A stretch of 64,000 nt of DNA from Corynebacterium suicordis DSM 45110. Lineage in GTDB: Bacteria > Actinomycetota > Actinomycetes > Mycobacteriales > Mycobacteriaceae. Shown here in pieces: positions 28,764 through 38,774 of the stretch (the stretch's first letter is position 1; every line of letters starts with the position of its first letter). The translations under genes and the position numbers were made by a program. The stretch lies in assembly GCF_015351405.1 (NCBI RefSeq), contig NZ_JADKMY010000003.1, positions 62,001-126,000 of the forward strand. Direction: 5' to 3'. Below the pieces are notes generated by a model. That model had not been told where the DNA came from. It saw nothing but the letters and a program-made list of their open reading frames with translations, and did no database searches.

Positions 28764-29930
28764 ATGAAAGAGCCCCGGCTGCTTACTGAAGTAGAGGCAA
28801 CGCGGGGCGTTCATCCACAGACTAGCATCTTCAATGTGGATGACCAAGGAGATCGTCTCAACCCAAACCAAGTATTGACTGCTTTTCCCTCACCTCGTCT
28901 AGACCCCTACCTGCTCGAAGCTAATGGAGACGAGGAATTAGCCCTTGAGCTTTACTCATGGAATGCTCGAATGGCAGGAGCTTCGCTCGAGCAACTTGCT
29001 CACCTGGAAGTACTTCTCCGCCATGCAATAGACAAACAATTTGCAAGATTCGTTCGCGAATAGGCGAACGGCATCCCATGGTTCCTTCTACCACCATTCA
29101 TCTCCGCACAAGAAACTGAGATCGAGAAAGTTCGAATCAGGTTAAGGGCTCTACATCGCGAGACAAGGGATCAAATCGTCGCAGGACTAACCTTTGGTTT
29201 TTGGTCAGGATGGTTGGGAGCCAAGCACGAAGAACTGTGGCGTCAAACGCTGCATCATGCATTTCCACATGGATCTGGCTTGCGGAAAGACGTTTCAGTA
29301 CTTGTTGAACAGATCAGAAAATTTCGCAATAGAGTTGCTCATCATGATTCTCTATTGCATGTTGATGTCGCCTTCGAAATGGACGCCGTTTTCCGGCTTG
29401 CTCATCTCATCAGCACAGACGCGGCAACCTGGATGCAATCCGTAGACAGAACACAACAAATCGGTTCGACTAAACCAATTTCAAACACGGACACCGTGGT
29501 AGTGCCTGCGGCTCAAGCTTGGGAATTCTACGAACAAGCTTTTGCTTACGTTTGCCAACCTGGGCGGTACTTCCAAGACGTCCAGCACATTGCTTTCTAC
29601 GCTAATCAAGAAGTAAAACAGGATGTCCCCAAGATCAAATCGAGACATGACAATATCACTTGGAATCAGTCTGAAGCAGACCGCCTAAAAACAAGCACAG
29701 ATCGCACAGAGAGGAAACTCGGTGCCGTCATGGAACAAGGATTACAAAACGGATTTAGACACGGCACATATCAAATATTTTTACTATCCAGACCCACTGA
29801 TCCGGCCCATGTCAGACTTAAAGAGCCCTTGCAAAACTCCCGCGATGGTAAATCATCCGCCTACGTTCGTAAGCAGAGATACACCAGCATTCATCGACTC
29901 CGTCACGCGTCAACCGTTTGGGAACTTTGA
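28764..29930 (+). pseudogene. Abi family protein gene broken by an in-frame stop
   Basis: Relative of phage-resistance Abi (AbiD/F-like) proteins. The part before the stop reads DPYLLEANGDEELALELYSWN and EQLAHLEVLLRHAIDKQFARF; the part after reads SGWLGAKHEELWRQ and RKFRNRVAHHDSLL, the family's HEPN-like RxxxxH motif (RNRVAHH). TAG at 29061-29063 interrupts them in the same frame, and no start with a ribosome-binding site follows at once, so a nonsense mutation is the plain reading. A different frame becomes open near 29722, so a second lesion close to the 3' end is possible. The region is clearly richer in A+T than its neighbours and sits between panC and nsrR, marks of transfer. An upstream GTG at 28695 could be the start. 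Confidence 0.75.
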
Positions 29931-29955
29931 GGTTTCCAAGCGATCCCGATCGCCC

Positions 29956-30885
29956 CTAGCCCTCGCCCTCAATATTCTTAAACCCAATCCCCAGCGGCAG
30001 GCTCACGTTATCAATCAACCGCGTTGAGCCCACGCGTGCCGCGACTAGCAGCCGTGCGTCACCCCTCTCCGGGGCTTCGCCTAGGTCAGCGCCACGCAGC
30101 TCTAGGTAGTCCACCTCAATCTCCGGCACCGCGTCGATGATCCCGCGTGCTGTCTCCAGCACCTTCTGCGCACCGTCCTCAGCCACAAACGCGCCAGCGG
30201 TCAGCGCTGCGGAAAGTGTCAGTGCCAGTTCCCGATCCTCCGCCGACAAGTACTGGTTCCGCGAGCTCAGCGCCAGGCCGTCCTGCTGTCGCACAATCGG
30301 CACACCATGCACGGTCACGCCCATGTTCAGGTCGTTCACCATTTGCTGAATCACCATGAGCTGCTGGTAATCCTTCTCTCCAAAGAAGGCGTGGTCGCAA
30401 TGGGTGATCTGGAACAGCTTGTTCACTACGGTCAGCACACCAGCGAAATGCGTCGGGCGGAAAGCGCCTTCCAAAATGCGGCCGATTGGCCCCGGCTGCA
30501 CGGTGGTCCGAGGGCCGTTGGGGTACATCTCCCGGGCGTTTGGTGCGAAGACCGCATCCACTCCTGCTGCTCGCAATTTCTGCACATCAGCTTCGAGCGT
30601 CCGCGGGTAAGCATCCAGGTCCTCACCCTCGGCGAACTGCAGCGGGTTCACAAAAATGCTCACCACCACGAGAGCCCGTGGCAGGCGCTGTGCGGCCTTG
30701 ACCAGGGATAGGTGTCCCTCGTGCAGGGCACCCATTGTCGGCACGAGTGCCACGGGACGGCCCACCTTGCGCATGGCGCGGGTAAGCGTGCCGATCTCTT
30801 CGATGGTGTTGTAGATCGTGGCCTGGCCGGGCGTGAAAGAACCCTGCTGGGAGTTACCTGATTGCGTGGAAGGAGTGTTTTCCAT
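29956..30885 (-). CDS. panC: Pantoate-beta-alanine ligase
   Basis: ATP-dependent last step of pantothenate synthesis. Signature PTMGALHEGHLSLV (near residue 50) holds the HIGH-type ATP motif; FGEKDYQQLMVIQQMV and LALSSRNQYLS (KMSKS-like) follow. 309 aa. It begins five bases after the DUF2520 gene, likely as one operon. The gene order DUF2520-panC matches mycobacteria, where panD follows; here panD is displaced by 3.3 kb. Confidence 0.94.
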   Translation of the reverse strand: MENTPSTQSGNSQQGSFTPGQATIYNTIEEIGTLTRAMRKVGRPVALVPTMGALHEGHLSLVKAAQRLPRALVVVSIFVNPLQFAEGEDLDAYPRTLEADVQKLRAAGVDAVFAPNAREMYPNGPRTTVQPGPIGRILEGAFRPTHFAGVLTVVNKLFQITHCDHAFFGEKDYQQLMVIQQMVNDLNMGVTVHGVPIVRQQDGLALSSRNQYLSAEDRELALTLSAALTAGAFVAEDGAQKVLETARGIIDAVPEIEVDYLELRGADLGEAPERGDARLLVAARVGSTRLIDNVSLPLGIGFKNIEGEG

Positions 30886-30890
30886 GCAGG

Positions 30891-31799
30891 CTAGCGTAGT
30901 CGCTGATCCAATTCTCCCAGCATCCGCTCTACCTCAATGGCATGCAGCATCTGTGCTGTGCGCTCTGCCATGGAGATATAGGCGCCGGTGTAATTGGCCA
31001 CGGGTGAAGCACTTTGCAGTTCTTCCAGGGCATCGATGTGTCGCCTCACGGCTTGGGCATCATCGCGGGCGACCGGCCCGGTGAGCCCCGTCATGCGTTG
31101 GCTCAGCGCTCGATCCACCGCCACGGGCACGATGCCCCGCAGCAACGTGGCGGACTCAGGAGTAGGTAGGGCGATGGCTTGGCCTGGTTCCGCGAGTGCC
31201 GCGTCCAGCATCTGCTGCGCGCTGGAGAGCAGCGTGACCACGTGATTGGCCGCGTGCGCGATGGCTGCATGGTACGCCGGGCGATTCTCCTCCGGCACGC
31301 GCACTGGCACGCCCTCCATGGAGCTGACCAGCAGTTCCGCAATGACCTCGCCGGTCTCCGAGTCCGCAGTGACGCCCCACGCGCAACCCTGCAGGTTCTC
31401 GTTATCCGCAGCCAGACCACTGAACGTCATCACCGGATGCAGCGCCAAGGGCACCGCCCCGGTATCCGTGATCGGCTGCAGAATCTCGCAGCCGTGCGCT
31501 CCGGACGTGTGGGCCACGATCTGCCCATCGCGGGTAATGCCCGCCACCTGCCGAATCACCTCGGCCAGCTGCGTATCCGGCACGGCGATAATCACCAGCG
31601 CAGCCTGCGCAGCCTCTTCCAATGACAGAATTCTGGTGCCCGGCAGGCGCTCCTGAACCCGCCTCTGCGAGCGATCACTACGTGCCACGATCCCATGAAT
31701 CATATGACCGGCAGCAGCCAATCGCTCTGCCACAGCCGTCCCCACGGCCCCACCGCTGATGATTCCCACGGACAGCCGAGGTTTTTGCATATCTACCAT
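30891..31799 (-). CDS. Rossmann-like oxidoreductase with DUF2520 domain
   Basis: Predicted NAD(P)-dependent dehydrogenase of unknown substrate. N-terminal Rossmann fold (VGIISGGAVGTAVAERLAAAGH), then an all-helical DUF2520 domain (LHPVMTFSGLAADN, HAANHVVTLLSSAQQML). 302 aa. Its conserved place immediately before panC in actinobacteria suggests a link to pantothenate, perhaps ketopantoate reduction, but this is inferred from context. The second in-frame ATG (31790) is an alternative start. Confidence 0.84.
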   Translation of the reverse strand: MVDMQKPRLSVGIISGGAVGTAVAERLAAAGHMIHGIVARSDRSQRRVQERLPGTRILSLEEAAQAALVIIAVPDTQLAEVIRQVAGITRDGQIVAHTSGAHGCEILQPITDTGAVPLALHPVMTFSGLAADNENLQGCAWGVTADSETGEVIAELLVSSMEGVPVRVPEENRPAYHAAIAHAANHVVTLLSSAQQMLDAALAEPGQAIALPTPESATLLRGIVPVAVDRALSQRMTGLTGPVARDDAQAVRRHIDALEELQSASPVANYTGAYISMAERTAQMLHAIEVERMLGELDQRLR

Positions 31800-31814
31800 C
31801 TGCTTGTTGAGCTG

Positions 31815-32906
31815 CTAGTCCTTCTTGAACTTGGCCATCAGCTCGGCCACGGTGAGCCCCCCAGACTCATCGGCGCGGCGTCGACCAGCATGCGATTCTT
31901 CCTGCGGCTCCACGTCCGGCTTACGCCTGCGCCCACCGGTGACTGGCTTGTCGTGCTTCGGCGCGGCAGCAACCGGCGCCTCTGGCTTGCGCGTGCGCTG
32001 TGGCTCTTCATCCATGGCGGTGGTGTCCACGACCAGCGGAAGCTGCGTGGTTTCCTTCGTATCCTGGCCATCCCAGCGCACGGCAGCGAAAGATCCCGTG
32101 GAGAAAGCTGGGGTTGGCTTCCGGTGTGCATTCGGGGTTTTCGACGCCACGCACTCGCCACTCTGGGTAGTCGGTTTGTTGGCTGCGAATCCATTGTTTG
32201 CGGGTTGCGCGTTGGTGGATTGGGCAGGTGCTGGCTTCGCTGCCGGCTGAGATGTCGCGGACTGCGAAGGCATGGACTGCGCGGAGCGAGCGGCGGCAGG
32301 CTGGCTCTGTGGCTGCTGCCATGCGCGCGGTGCCTCAGAGGCAGCGGAAGGAGAACCATTGGACAGCTCGCGCACGCGCTCGGAGCGAGCGTGCACGGAG
32401 GCCTGCTCGGTTTCATAATCCCGGCCGGTCATGGAGCTGAGCTGCTGGCGCATCACGGCCAGCTCGTGGCGCAACTGCTCCAGGTGGGCATCGCGCTGCT
32501 CACGCATTTGCTGCGCGTAGGAGGATTCCAGTTCTGCCTCGCGCTGGCGGTGTTCGGACTGCTCGCGGCGCAGCTCTGAATCATGGCTGCGCTCCAGCTG
32601 ATCAATCCGCTGGCGTTCGGCGGACAGTGCGCTGGAGTAGCGGTTCACCAACACAGCTCCGAGGAATGCAGCCCACAGTGCGGCGATGACGGCAATCTTG
32701 AGCCACAGGTCAGAGTCCAAGAAAAGCATCAGCAGGCTGGCCACCAAGGCAAGGGCGATGAGTGCAGCCATGAGCAGCTTGGACAGCCCGCCACCTGCAT
32801 CTGCGCTCTCGCTGCGGCTCTGCGGCAAGCGGGTGCCACCTTCGTGCCTACCGTGCCCATCGGACGCGGTCTGAAGATCATGCTGAGGTTGAGGCTGGAA
32901 ACTCAT
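31815..32906 (-). CDS. Membrane protein with coiled coil, DUF6779 type
   Basis: Conserved actinobacterial protein of unknown role (Rv3604c position). Two adjacent transmembrane helices at about residues 42-85 (KLLMAALIALALVASLLMLF and LWLKIAVIAALWAAFLGAVL) form the DUF6779 core; a long Gln/Glu/Arg-rich coiled coil follows (95-165), then a disordered Pro/Ala/Ser/Gln region and a basic C-terminus. ATG 32906 (MSFQPQPQHDL) is preferred; the frame stays open 44 codons upstream without conserved character. It carries one copy of the TGGCGTCGRAA word in its disordered part. Neighbours are DUF3180 and DUF2520 genes. Confidence 0.78.
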   Translation of the reverse strand: MSFQPQPQHDLQTASDGHGRHEGGTRLPQSRSESADAGGGLSKLLMAALIALALVASLLMLFLDSDLWLKIAVIAALWAAFLGAVLVNRYSSALSAERQRIDQLERSHDSELRREQSEHRQREAELESSYAQQMREQRDAHLEQLRHELAVMRQQLSSMTGRDYETEQASVHARSERVRELSNGSPSAASEAPRAWQQPQSQPAAARSAQSMPSQSATSQPAAKPAPAQSTNAQPANNGFAANKPTTQSGECVASKTPNAHRKPTPAFSTGSFAAVRWDGQDTKETTQLPLVVDTTAMDEEPQRTRKPEAPVAAAPKHDKPVTGGRRRKPDVEPQEESHAGRRRADESGGLTVAELMAKFKKD

Positions 32907-32971
32907 GGGCTCAGCATACCTGCCCACTACCTGTGGAAGGCTCCGGAACGCCCGTCTTCCGGGATTTAGAT

Positions 32972-33457
32972 TTACTCGGTACTCATCGCTGCGTTGAGAG
33001 AATCCGCCGGAGGAGCCTGGCATCCGCGCTCCAGCCAACTCCCCGCAATGGCGGCTGCGGCCCCTCCCACTACTCCGGCCAGGGCTCCCGGCACATCGTT
33101 AGCGGCCGCCTGCAGCTCGCCCGCGTTCAACAGCACGTGGATGGAAATTCCCGCATATGCGCCACTCAGCACGGCGCCGATCCACGCCACGGACTGACCA
33201 AACAGCATCCATTGCGCAGCGGTCACCGGGCTCAACTGGGAACGGTCATGCCCGATCTCCCCGTCCGCAATACGCTTGCGCACAATCCGCCCCAGCACCA
33301 CGCACGCAATGGCCAGCACAAACAGGAAAACACTGGCCACCAGGTTGATCGGCGGGAAATTGCGATAAAACGCCCACGTGGTCATCCATCCGATCGCCAA
33401 GGCAATCCCCGCTGCCAAGAGCAGCGAGCTGGGTGGGGTGGGTCGCATCTCGTTCAT
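32972..33457 (-). CDS. DUF3180 family membrane protein
   Basis: Small conserved actinobacterial membrane protein, function unknown. Four hydrophobic segments: residues 11-30 (LLLAAGIALAIGWMTTWAF), 36-58 (INLVASVFLFVLAIACVVLG), 82-105 (AQWMLFGQSVAWIGAVLSGAY) and 120-140. 161 aa. It lies 22 bases after folK, in the place where DUF3180 proteins are always found in this group, so a role near folate or the envelope cannot be told apart. Confidence 0.82.
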   Translation of the reverse strand: MNEMRPTPPSSLLLAAGIALAIGWMTTWAFYRNFPPINLVASVFLFVLAIACVVLGRIVRKRIADGEIGHDRSQLSPVTAAQWMLFGQSVAWIGAVLSGAYAGISIHVLLNAGELQAAANDVPGALAGVVGGAAAAIAGSWLERGCQAPPADSLNAAMSTE

Positions 33458-33479
33458 GATCTCAGCCTAACGGAGGACA

Positions 33480-34064
33480 CTAACCGCGCCCGTTCCATTG
33501 GGCAGCTTCCCCGGCGCTCACCGGTTGCACCCCGGCCACTTCCTCAGGCGCGCTCTTGGCCAGCTCCCCCAGCCAATGATCCACGCTGTTTCCGTTGATC
33601 AGCACGCCCTCGGCTCGCGCGAGCGAGAGATCCGCCCACGGCACCAGCACAAACCCGCGCTGATGAGCGTAGGGGTGCGGCACCGTCAGCTCTTTACCCC
33701 ACTGCCCGTCTGAGGTGATGGGGTGATAGGTGGCGTCGGAAAGAAAAGAAAAGAGAGCCAGCACATCCAGGTCCAATGTCCGCGGGCCCCAACGGACCTC
33801 GCGGGTGCGGTGGGCGGAGTGCTCGATTGTCTGGCAGGCGTGGAGGAAATCCAGCGGTGCGAGCTCGGTGTCCACGGCGATGACGGCGTTGCGGAAGTCG
33901 TCCTGTTCCAGCACACCCCACGGCGGGGTGGCGAAAATGCGGGAGCGTTCCACGATACGCCCCGCACCCGTGCGTTCGATCTCTTCAGCGGCATAAACCA
34001 GCTGGTCGGTGACGCTTTGTGCGTCGCCCGCCATGTTGCTGCCCAGCCCGATAAACGCCAGCAT
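33480..34064 (-). CDS. folK: 2-amino-4-hydroxy-6-hydroxymethyldihydropteridine pyrophosphokinase
   Basis: Transfers pyrophosphate to the pterin before dihydropteroate synthase. N-terminal IGLGSNMAGDA, ATPPWGVLEQDDFRNAVIAV and the signature WGPRTLDLDVLAL are typical of HPPK. 194 aa, with a C-terminal tail of some 30 residues beyond the usual end. It starts six bases after folB and ends before DUF3180 in the folate operon. Confidence 0.94.
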   Translation of the reverse strand: MLAFIGLGSNMAGDAQSVTDQLVYAAEEIERTGAGRIVERSRIFATPPWGVLEQDDFRNAVIAVDTELAPLDFLHACQTIEHSAHRTREVRWGPRTLDLDVLALFSFLSDATYHPITSDGQWGKELTVPHPYAHQRGFVLVPWADLSLARAEGVLINGNSVDHWLGELAKSAPEEVAGVQPVSAGEAAQWNGRG

Positions 34065-34070
34065 GCGCGC

Positions 34071-34439
34071 CTACCTGCTCTTGTGTGAACGCCGCGCCAC
34101 CACGCGCACATCGGCGAAGGGGAATTCGATCGGCGCGTGCGGCTTGTGCACAGTGATTTCGGTGGCCATTGCACCAGGGAGCTGGATCACACGATCGGCG
34201 ATCTGCGCAGCCAGAGTCTCAATGAGATCATGCCCCGGACCCTGCACCAGCTCCACCGCGATGTTGGCCAGATCCACGTAGGAAATGGTGTCCGTGATGG
34301 CATCGGTGCTGGCTGCGTGGGCGAAATCTGTCCACACCACCATGTCCACCAGGAACTTCTGGCCGGCTTTCTTCTCGTGCTCAAACACGCCGTGGTAGCC
34401 GTAAGCTTCCAAGCCGATGAGCTCAATGCGGTCAGCCAT
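34071..34439 (-). CDS. folB: Dihydroneopterin aldolase
   Basis: Cleaves dihydroneopterin to 6-hydroxymethyldihydropterin. RIELIGLEAYGYHGVFEHEKKAGQ holds the family's start and active-site Tyr/Glu; the Lys in VHKPHAPIEFPFADV is the catalytic base. ATG 34439 follows GAGGAG by six bases and gives the standard length of 122 aa; the longer open frame upstream is not FolB-like. Confidence 0.94.
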   Translation of the reverse strand: MADRIELIGLEAYGYHGVFEHEKKAGQKFLVDMVVWTDFAHAASTDAITDTISYVDLANIAVELVQGPGHDLIETLAAQIADRVIQLPGAMATEITVHKPHAPIEFPFADVRVVARRSHKSR

Positions 34440-34476
34440 GAAGGTCTCCTCAAGGTGGTGGGGGTACGGGCGAAAC

Positions 34477-35529
34477 TTACTGTGTGTGGAGCCGGTTTCG
34501 CCAATCCTCAGCAATGTGTTCCCCTGTTCCCGACGCCACCGCGTACGCCACATCAACCGCTGCCCGGGAGGCTGCGACATCATGGACGCGCACTGCCCAC
34601 GCACCAGCCTGGGCGCTCAGGGCGGACAGTGCTGCGGTGGCTTCATCGGCTTCGCGCGGGGAGGATGGCTGGCCATCTTCACGAGGGTGCAGGGCCGCGA
34701 GGAAGCGCTTGCGGGAAGCGCCGATGAGCACGGGAAATCCCATGCCTGTGAACTGCTTGGTGGCACCCAGCAGGGTCCAATTCTCCTCGGGAGTTTTGGC
34801 AAACCCGATGCCCGGATCCAGGATCAGGTTTTCCGGCGCGATCCCGGCCGCCAGGGCTTCATCTGCGCGATCTTGCAGCCATTCCTGCACGTGGGCGACT
34901 ACATCATCCCCATGGTCTGCGGCTCCCTGGGCACCGGTGAATTCCGGGGTTCCCTCGGGGGTTTTCCAGTGCATGAGACACAGCAATGCTCCAGTTTGTG
35001 CCGCGACTTCCAGCATCTCCTCATCGGCCAGCCCACCGGAGACATCATTGATGATGTGCGCCCCGGCCTCAACCGCGGCCCGCGCGGTACTGGCCCGCAT
35101 GGTGTCCACGCTGAGCAGGATGTTATTTCCACTGACTGCCGGGTGGTCTCGGAGCTCTGCGATCACGGAGACCACGCGCTGCTCTTCTTGCCGGGCCTGA
35201 ATGCGGGTGGCCCCCGGGCGGGTGGATTCTCCACCGATATCGATGATATCCGCGCCCTGCTCAATCATCCGCAGGGCATTCTTCACGGCCGTCTCGGTAT
35301 CCGGGTTGGATCCACCGTCAGAGAAGGAATCTTCCGTGACGTTCAGAATGCCCATCACCAAAGTTCTGCGGGGTACACCCGGCAGCGTTGCTCCGCCAGT
35401 GGCAGCCCCGGCCCCGGTACCTGCTCCCGTGCCTGCAACAGCATCTGCAACAGCGTCTACTCCGGACACAGCACCGGCACCAGCTCCCAATCCAGCGTCA
35501 GAACCGCTAGCCATCAACGGGTTGCTCAC
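34477..35529 (-). CDS. folP: Dihydropteroate synthase with Gly/Ala-rich N-terminal extension
   Basis: Joins the pterin to p-aminobenzoate; target of sulphonamides. Family motifs: [15 protein letters not shown] (residues about 58-72), [19 protein letters not shown], and the C-terminal [12 protein letters not shown] and VHDVAAS. The first 52 residues are unusual: Gly/Ala/Val/Thr/Asp low complexity (AGTGAGTGAGAATGGA). This seems really translated, because GTG 35529 overlaps the folE stop (GTGA) with AAGG nine bases before it, though a later start cannot be excluded. 350 aa, against about 280 normally. Confidence 0.93.
   Translation of the reverse strand: MSNPLMASGSDAGLGAGAGAVSGVDAVADAVAGTGAGTGAGAATGGATLPGVPRRTLVMGILNVTEDSFSDGGSNPDTETAVKNALRMIEQGADIIDIGGESTRPGATRIQARQEEQRVVSVIAELRDHPAVSGNNILLSVDTMRASTARAAVEAGAHIINDVSGGLADEEMLEVAAQTGALLCLMHWKTPEGTPEFTGAQGAADHGDDVVAHVQEWLQDRADEALAAGIAPENLILDPGIGFAKTPEENWTLLGATKQFTGMGFPVLIGASRKRFLAALHPREDGQPSSPREADEATAALSALSAQAGAWAVRVHDVAASRAAVDVAYAVASGTGEHIAEDWRNRLHTQ
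35435..35458. repeat. Two 12-base tandem units inside folP extension
   Basis: GCAACAGCATCT and GCAACAGCGTCT stand in tandem (one mismatch), coding for part of the Ala/Asp/Val-rich extension of FolP. Slippage of such units probably created the extension. Confidence 0.6.
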
Positions 35530-36110
35530 TGTCCACCCTTAATCAGAGCGAATGCTTCGGCGCGGGAGGCCACGCTGGATTCCAGCACACCGCGCACTGC
35601 AGAAGTGATGGTGCTCGCGCCTGGCTTGCGGATGCCCCGCATTGCCATGCACAGGTGCTCGGCTTCGATAACCACGATCACACCGGCTGGGTTTAGCTTC
35701 TCCACCAGCGCTTGTGCCACCTGAGTGGTGAGGCGTTCCTGAACCTGCGGGCGTTTGGCCAGCCCATCGACCAACCGGGCGAGCTTGGAAAGTCCCGTGA
35801 CTTTTCCATCTTCCCCGGGGATGTATCCAATGTGCGCGTTGCCAAAGAATGGCACCAAGTGGTGCTCACAAGTGGAATAAAACGGGATGTCGCGCACCAT
35901 GACCAGCTCCGAGTGCTCCTCGCTGAAGGTCTTGTTCAGCACCTCAGTGGGGTCGTCATAGAGACCCGCAAAAATTTCCTCGTAGGCACGTGCCACGCGG
36001 GAAGGGGTTTCTTGCAGTCCTTCGCGGTCTGGGTCCTCCCCGACCGCGTAGAGCAATTCCCGGATGGCGGCTTCCGCGCGAGCTTGGTCAAATTTCCGAT
36101 TCTCAGCCAC
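35526..36110 (-). CDS. folE: GTP cyclohydrolase I
   Basis: First step of folate synthesis, GTP to dihydroneopterin triphosphate. Zinc ligands and active site: [20 protein letters not shown], with the third ligand in [11 protein letters not shown]; the signature [22 protein letters not shown] is intact. 194 aa. GTG 36110 shares one base with the ftsH stop (TAGTG) and the gene's own stop overlaps folP, so ftsH-folE-folP are coupled. Confidence 0.96.
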   Translation of the reverse strand: MAENRKFDQARAEAAIRELLYAVGEDPDREGLQETPSRVARAYEEIFAGLYDDPTEVLNKTFSEEHSELVMVRDIPFYSTCEHHLVPFFGNAHIGYIPGEDGKVTGLSKLARLVDGLAKRPQVQERLTTQVAQALVEKLNPAGVIVVIEAEHLCMAMRGIRKPGASTITSAVRGVLESSVASRAEAFALIKGGQ

Positions 36111-38665
36111 TAGTTATCCTCGTTCTCCGGCTTCTGGTGCTTGCCGCGTGGCTGGTCTTCGTTGCCTAGCTCGCGCTCGGTACGCACCTCGTTGTTGTGC
36201 GCACCGTTGCTGGGTCCGCCATTGTTCTGGGCGCGGTTGTTCTGGGCGTCGTCATTCTGCGGCCGGTTTCCCTGGCGCGAATCCCACGGGAATGCCTGGC
36301 GCGGCCACGATCCATCGCGGCGAGCGTTCGTATTACCTGGCTGGTCATTGCGAACCTGTTCGCCACGAACCTGCGCGTCACGAACCTGCGCATCGCGCGC
36401 CTGCTCGTTACGCACATTCTCCGGCTGCTCATGCTCCGGCAAGCGGAAACCGCGCTGCTCACTCACGGGGATCGCCTTGTGCTCGGGAGCTGCAGGACCG
36501 TTCCCCAGCGCAGCACCGTTGATCGGCCCACCACCGTTCACATGTCCAGTCACCGGTCCGCGGCCATTTGCCTGCCCCGGACCTTGGCCACCCCACACGT
36601 GGTCTTGGCCAGAATTCTCCACCTGCTTGGCTTCGTTGAGCTGCTTTTGCTGCTCAGCCTTGCGTCGTTCAATACGGGCACGCCGAGCCGCGGAGAAGTA
36701 ATCGTTGCGCTTGGGCGGTTCTTCGCCACGTTCGCGGGCCAGCTCCACGGGGGTTTTCACCGGTTCGCGGTGATCCTGCGGGCGGTCCAGGTCCTGCATT
36801 GGGAACACGTCCGTGATCTCTTCCAGCTCAATGCCTTCGAAGATGGCTTCCAGATCCGGGCGGCGCAGCGTCTCCTTCTCCAGCAGCTTTTCCGCGAGGG
36901 TGTCCAGGTAGGCTCGGTTATCGCGCAGGATGCGGTAGGCGGTTGCCTGTGCCTTGTCCATGAGCATGCGCACTTCGTTATCGATCAGCGCTGCTACTTC
37001 CTGGCTGGGGCGGGATTCGCCGCCTCCTCCGCCGGCTTGGGCGCGGAACGGATCTCCCTCATCAGTGCCGTACTTCACGGCACCGATCTTGGGGCTCATG
37101 CCCAGTTCCATGACCATGCCGCGAGCGGTGTTGGTGGCCATCTCGATATCGGCCGATGCGCCGGTGGTGGGGCTACCGAACACCAGCTCTTCAGCGGCAC
37201 GGCCACCCATGGCGAACACCAAACGAGCGAAAAGTTCGGAGCGGTTGTACATGCCCTTGTCGTCTTCGGGGACGGTCAGTGCATGCCCACCGGTACGGCC
37301 GCGCGCCAGGATGGTGACCTTGTACACGCGGTCAATGTCCTTCAGCGCCCACGCTGCCAAGGTGTGTCCACCCTCGTGGTAGGCGGTGATCTTCTTCTCC
37401 TGCTCGGAGATGATCTTGGTGGAGCGTCGTGGTCCACCGATCACGCGGTCGGTGGCCTCTTCCAGCGCGTCACCGGTGATCACGTTTCCGTCCACGCGAG
37501 CGGTCAGCAAAGCGGCTTCATTCAACACGTTTTCTAGGTCTGCGCCGGACATGCCAGCGGTGCGCTTGGCCAGGGAAGCCAGGTCTACGTCGTGTCCCAG
37601 GGGCTTGCCCTTGGAGTGCACGCGCAGGATCTGCTCGCGGCCGGAGAGATCCGGGTTGGTCACGGGGATCTGTCGGTCGAAACGGCCCGGGCGCAGCAAC
37701 GCTGGATCCAGGATGTCTGGACGGTTGGTGGCTGCCATGAGAATCACGCCCTCGCGGTCACCGAATCCATCCATCTCCACCAACAACTGGTTCAGGGTCT
37801 GCTCGCGCTCGTCGTGACCGCCGCCCATGCCGGAGCCACGTTGGCGACCGACTGCGTCGATCTCATCCACGAAGATGATGCAGGGAGAGTTTTCCTTGGC
37901 CTGCTTGAACAGGTCGCGCACGCGGGAGGCACCCACGCCCACGAACATCTCCACGAAGTCAGAGCCGGAGATGGTGTAGAAAGGCACGCCAGCCTCACCA
38001 GCTACGGCGCGGGCCAGCAGAGTCTTACCGGTACCGGGAGGACCGTAGAGCAGCACACCGCGGGGGATCTTCGCGCCCAGTTCTTCATATCGCTGCGGGT
38101 TGGAGAGGAAATCGCGGATCTCGTCCAGCTCTTCCACTGCCTCATCGGCACCGGCCACGTCATCAAACGTGGTGTCCGGGTTGTCCTTGTTCAGCTCCTT
38201 GTGGCGGGACTTGCCCATGCCCAGGGCTCCACCCATGCCACCGCCACCCATACGTGACATGAGGAAGAACAGCAGTCCCATCACCAGCAACAGCGGCAGG
38301 ATCATTACCAGCAGCGAGCCGAGGAAGCTGTCCTGGGTCACCTTGGTATCGAACTTTTCGGCTTCGGAACCCTTGACCGCATCAAAGATGCTCTCGCTCG
38401 CGCGCGCTGGGTAGCTGGAGATGACTTGCTCCACGCCATCCTTACCCTCTACGTTGATGGGCTCCTTGAGCTTCATCTGCAGCTGCTGCTCGCGGTCGTT
38501 GATCTGCACCTCGGAGACGTTTTTGTCCTCGAGCTGCTTCATCGCCACGGAGGTTTCCACATCTGCGAATCCACGGCTGCTATCCGTGAGCACGGAGAGG
38601 GTGTAGATGGCAATGAGAACGGCCGCAACGATGGCGGCGATCCTCAGCACTTTGGTCTTTTCCAT
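36110..38665 (-). CDS. ftsH: ATP-dependent zinc metalloprotease FtsH
   Basis: Membrane AAA+ protease for quality control. Two transmembrane helices (residues 7-25 and 108-130), Walker A GPPGTGKT, second region of homology, and the zinc site HEGGH (about residue 425). The proteolytic domain ends near 640; beyond it lies a long disordered tail of about 200 residues rich in Asn, Gln, Arg and Pro with RDAQV-type repeats, longer than in mycobacterial FtsH. 851 aa. It heads ftsH-folE-folP-folB-folK, the conserved order. Confidence 0.96.
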   Translation of the reverse strand: MEKTKVLRIAAIVAAVLIAIYTLSVLTDSSRGFADVETSVAMKQLEDKNVSEVQINDREQQLQMKLKEPINVEGKDGVEQVISSYPARASESIFDAVKGSEAEKFDTKVTQDSFLGSLLVMILPLLLVMGLLFFLMSRMGGGGMGGALGMGKSRHKELNKDNPDTTFDDVAGADEAVEELDEIRDFLSNPQRYEELGAKIPRGVLLYGPPGTGKTLLARAVAGEAGVPFYTISGSDFVEMFVGVGASRVRDLFKQAKENSPCIIFVDEIDAVGRQRGSGMGGGHDEREQTLNQLLVEMDGFGDREGVILMAATNRPDILDPALLRPGRFDRQIPVTNPDLSGREQILRVHSKGKPLGHDVDLASLAKRTAGMSGADLENVLNEAALLTARVDGNVITGDALEEATDRVIGGPRRSTKIISEQEKKITAYHEGGHTLAAWALKDIDRVYKVTILARGRTGGHALTVPEDDKGMYNRSELFARLVFAMGGRAAEELVFGSPTTGASADIEMATNTARGMVMELGMSPKIGAVKYGTDEGDPFRAQAGGGGGESRPSQEVAALIDNEVRMLMDKAQATAYRILRDNRAYLDTLAEKLLEKETLRRPDLEAIFEGIELEEITDVFPMQDLDRPQDHREPVKTPVELARERGEEPPKRNDYFSAARRARIERRKAEQQKQLNEAKQVENSGQDHVWGGQGPGQANGRGPVTGHVNGGGPINGAALGNGPAAPEHKAIPVSEQRGFRLPEHEQPENVRNEQARDAQVRDAQVRGEQVRNDQPGNTNARRDGSWPRQAFPWDSRQGNRPQNDDAQNNRAQNNGGPSNGAHNNEVRTERELGNEDQPRGKHQKPENEDN
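36350..36409. repeat. Four 15-base tandem units in the ftsH tail
   Basis: Units GCGAACCTGTTCGCC, ACGAACCTGCGCGTC, ACGAACCTGCGCATC and GCGCGCCTGCTCGTT follow each other and encode the [15 protein letters not shown]-like pentapeptide repeats of the disordered FtsH tail. Likely length-variable between strains. Confidence 0.75.
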
Positions 38666-38774
38666 AGTTCCTGTCGGTTGTCCGAAAATGCGCTACTGCT
38701 GGGCGCAGCTGAGCTGCGGGGCGCTTCTGACTACAACGCCCAATCGGTGTGAATAATGCCCCGGGGGTGGTGGG

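Noticed and set aside
29061-29063. UAG in the Abi gene read as pyrrolysine or programmed read-through
   Set aside because: No pyl genes are seen, Abi proteins do not use it, and the region is decaying and transferred; a nonsense mutation is simpler.
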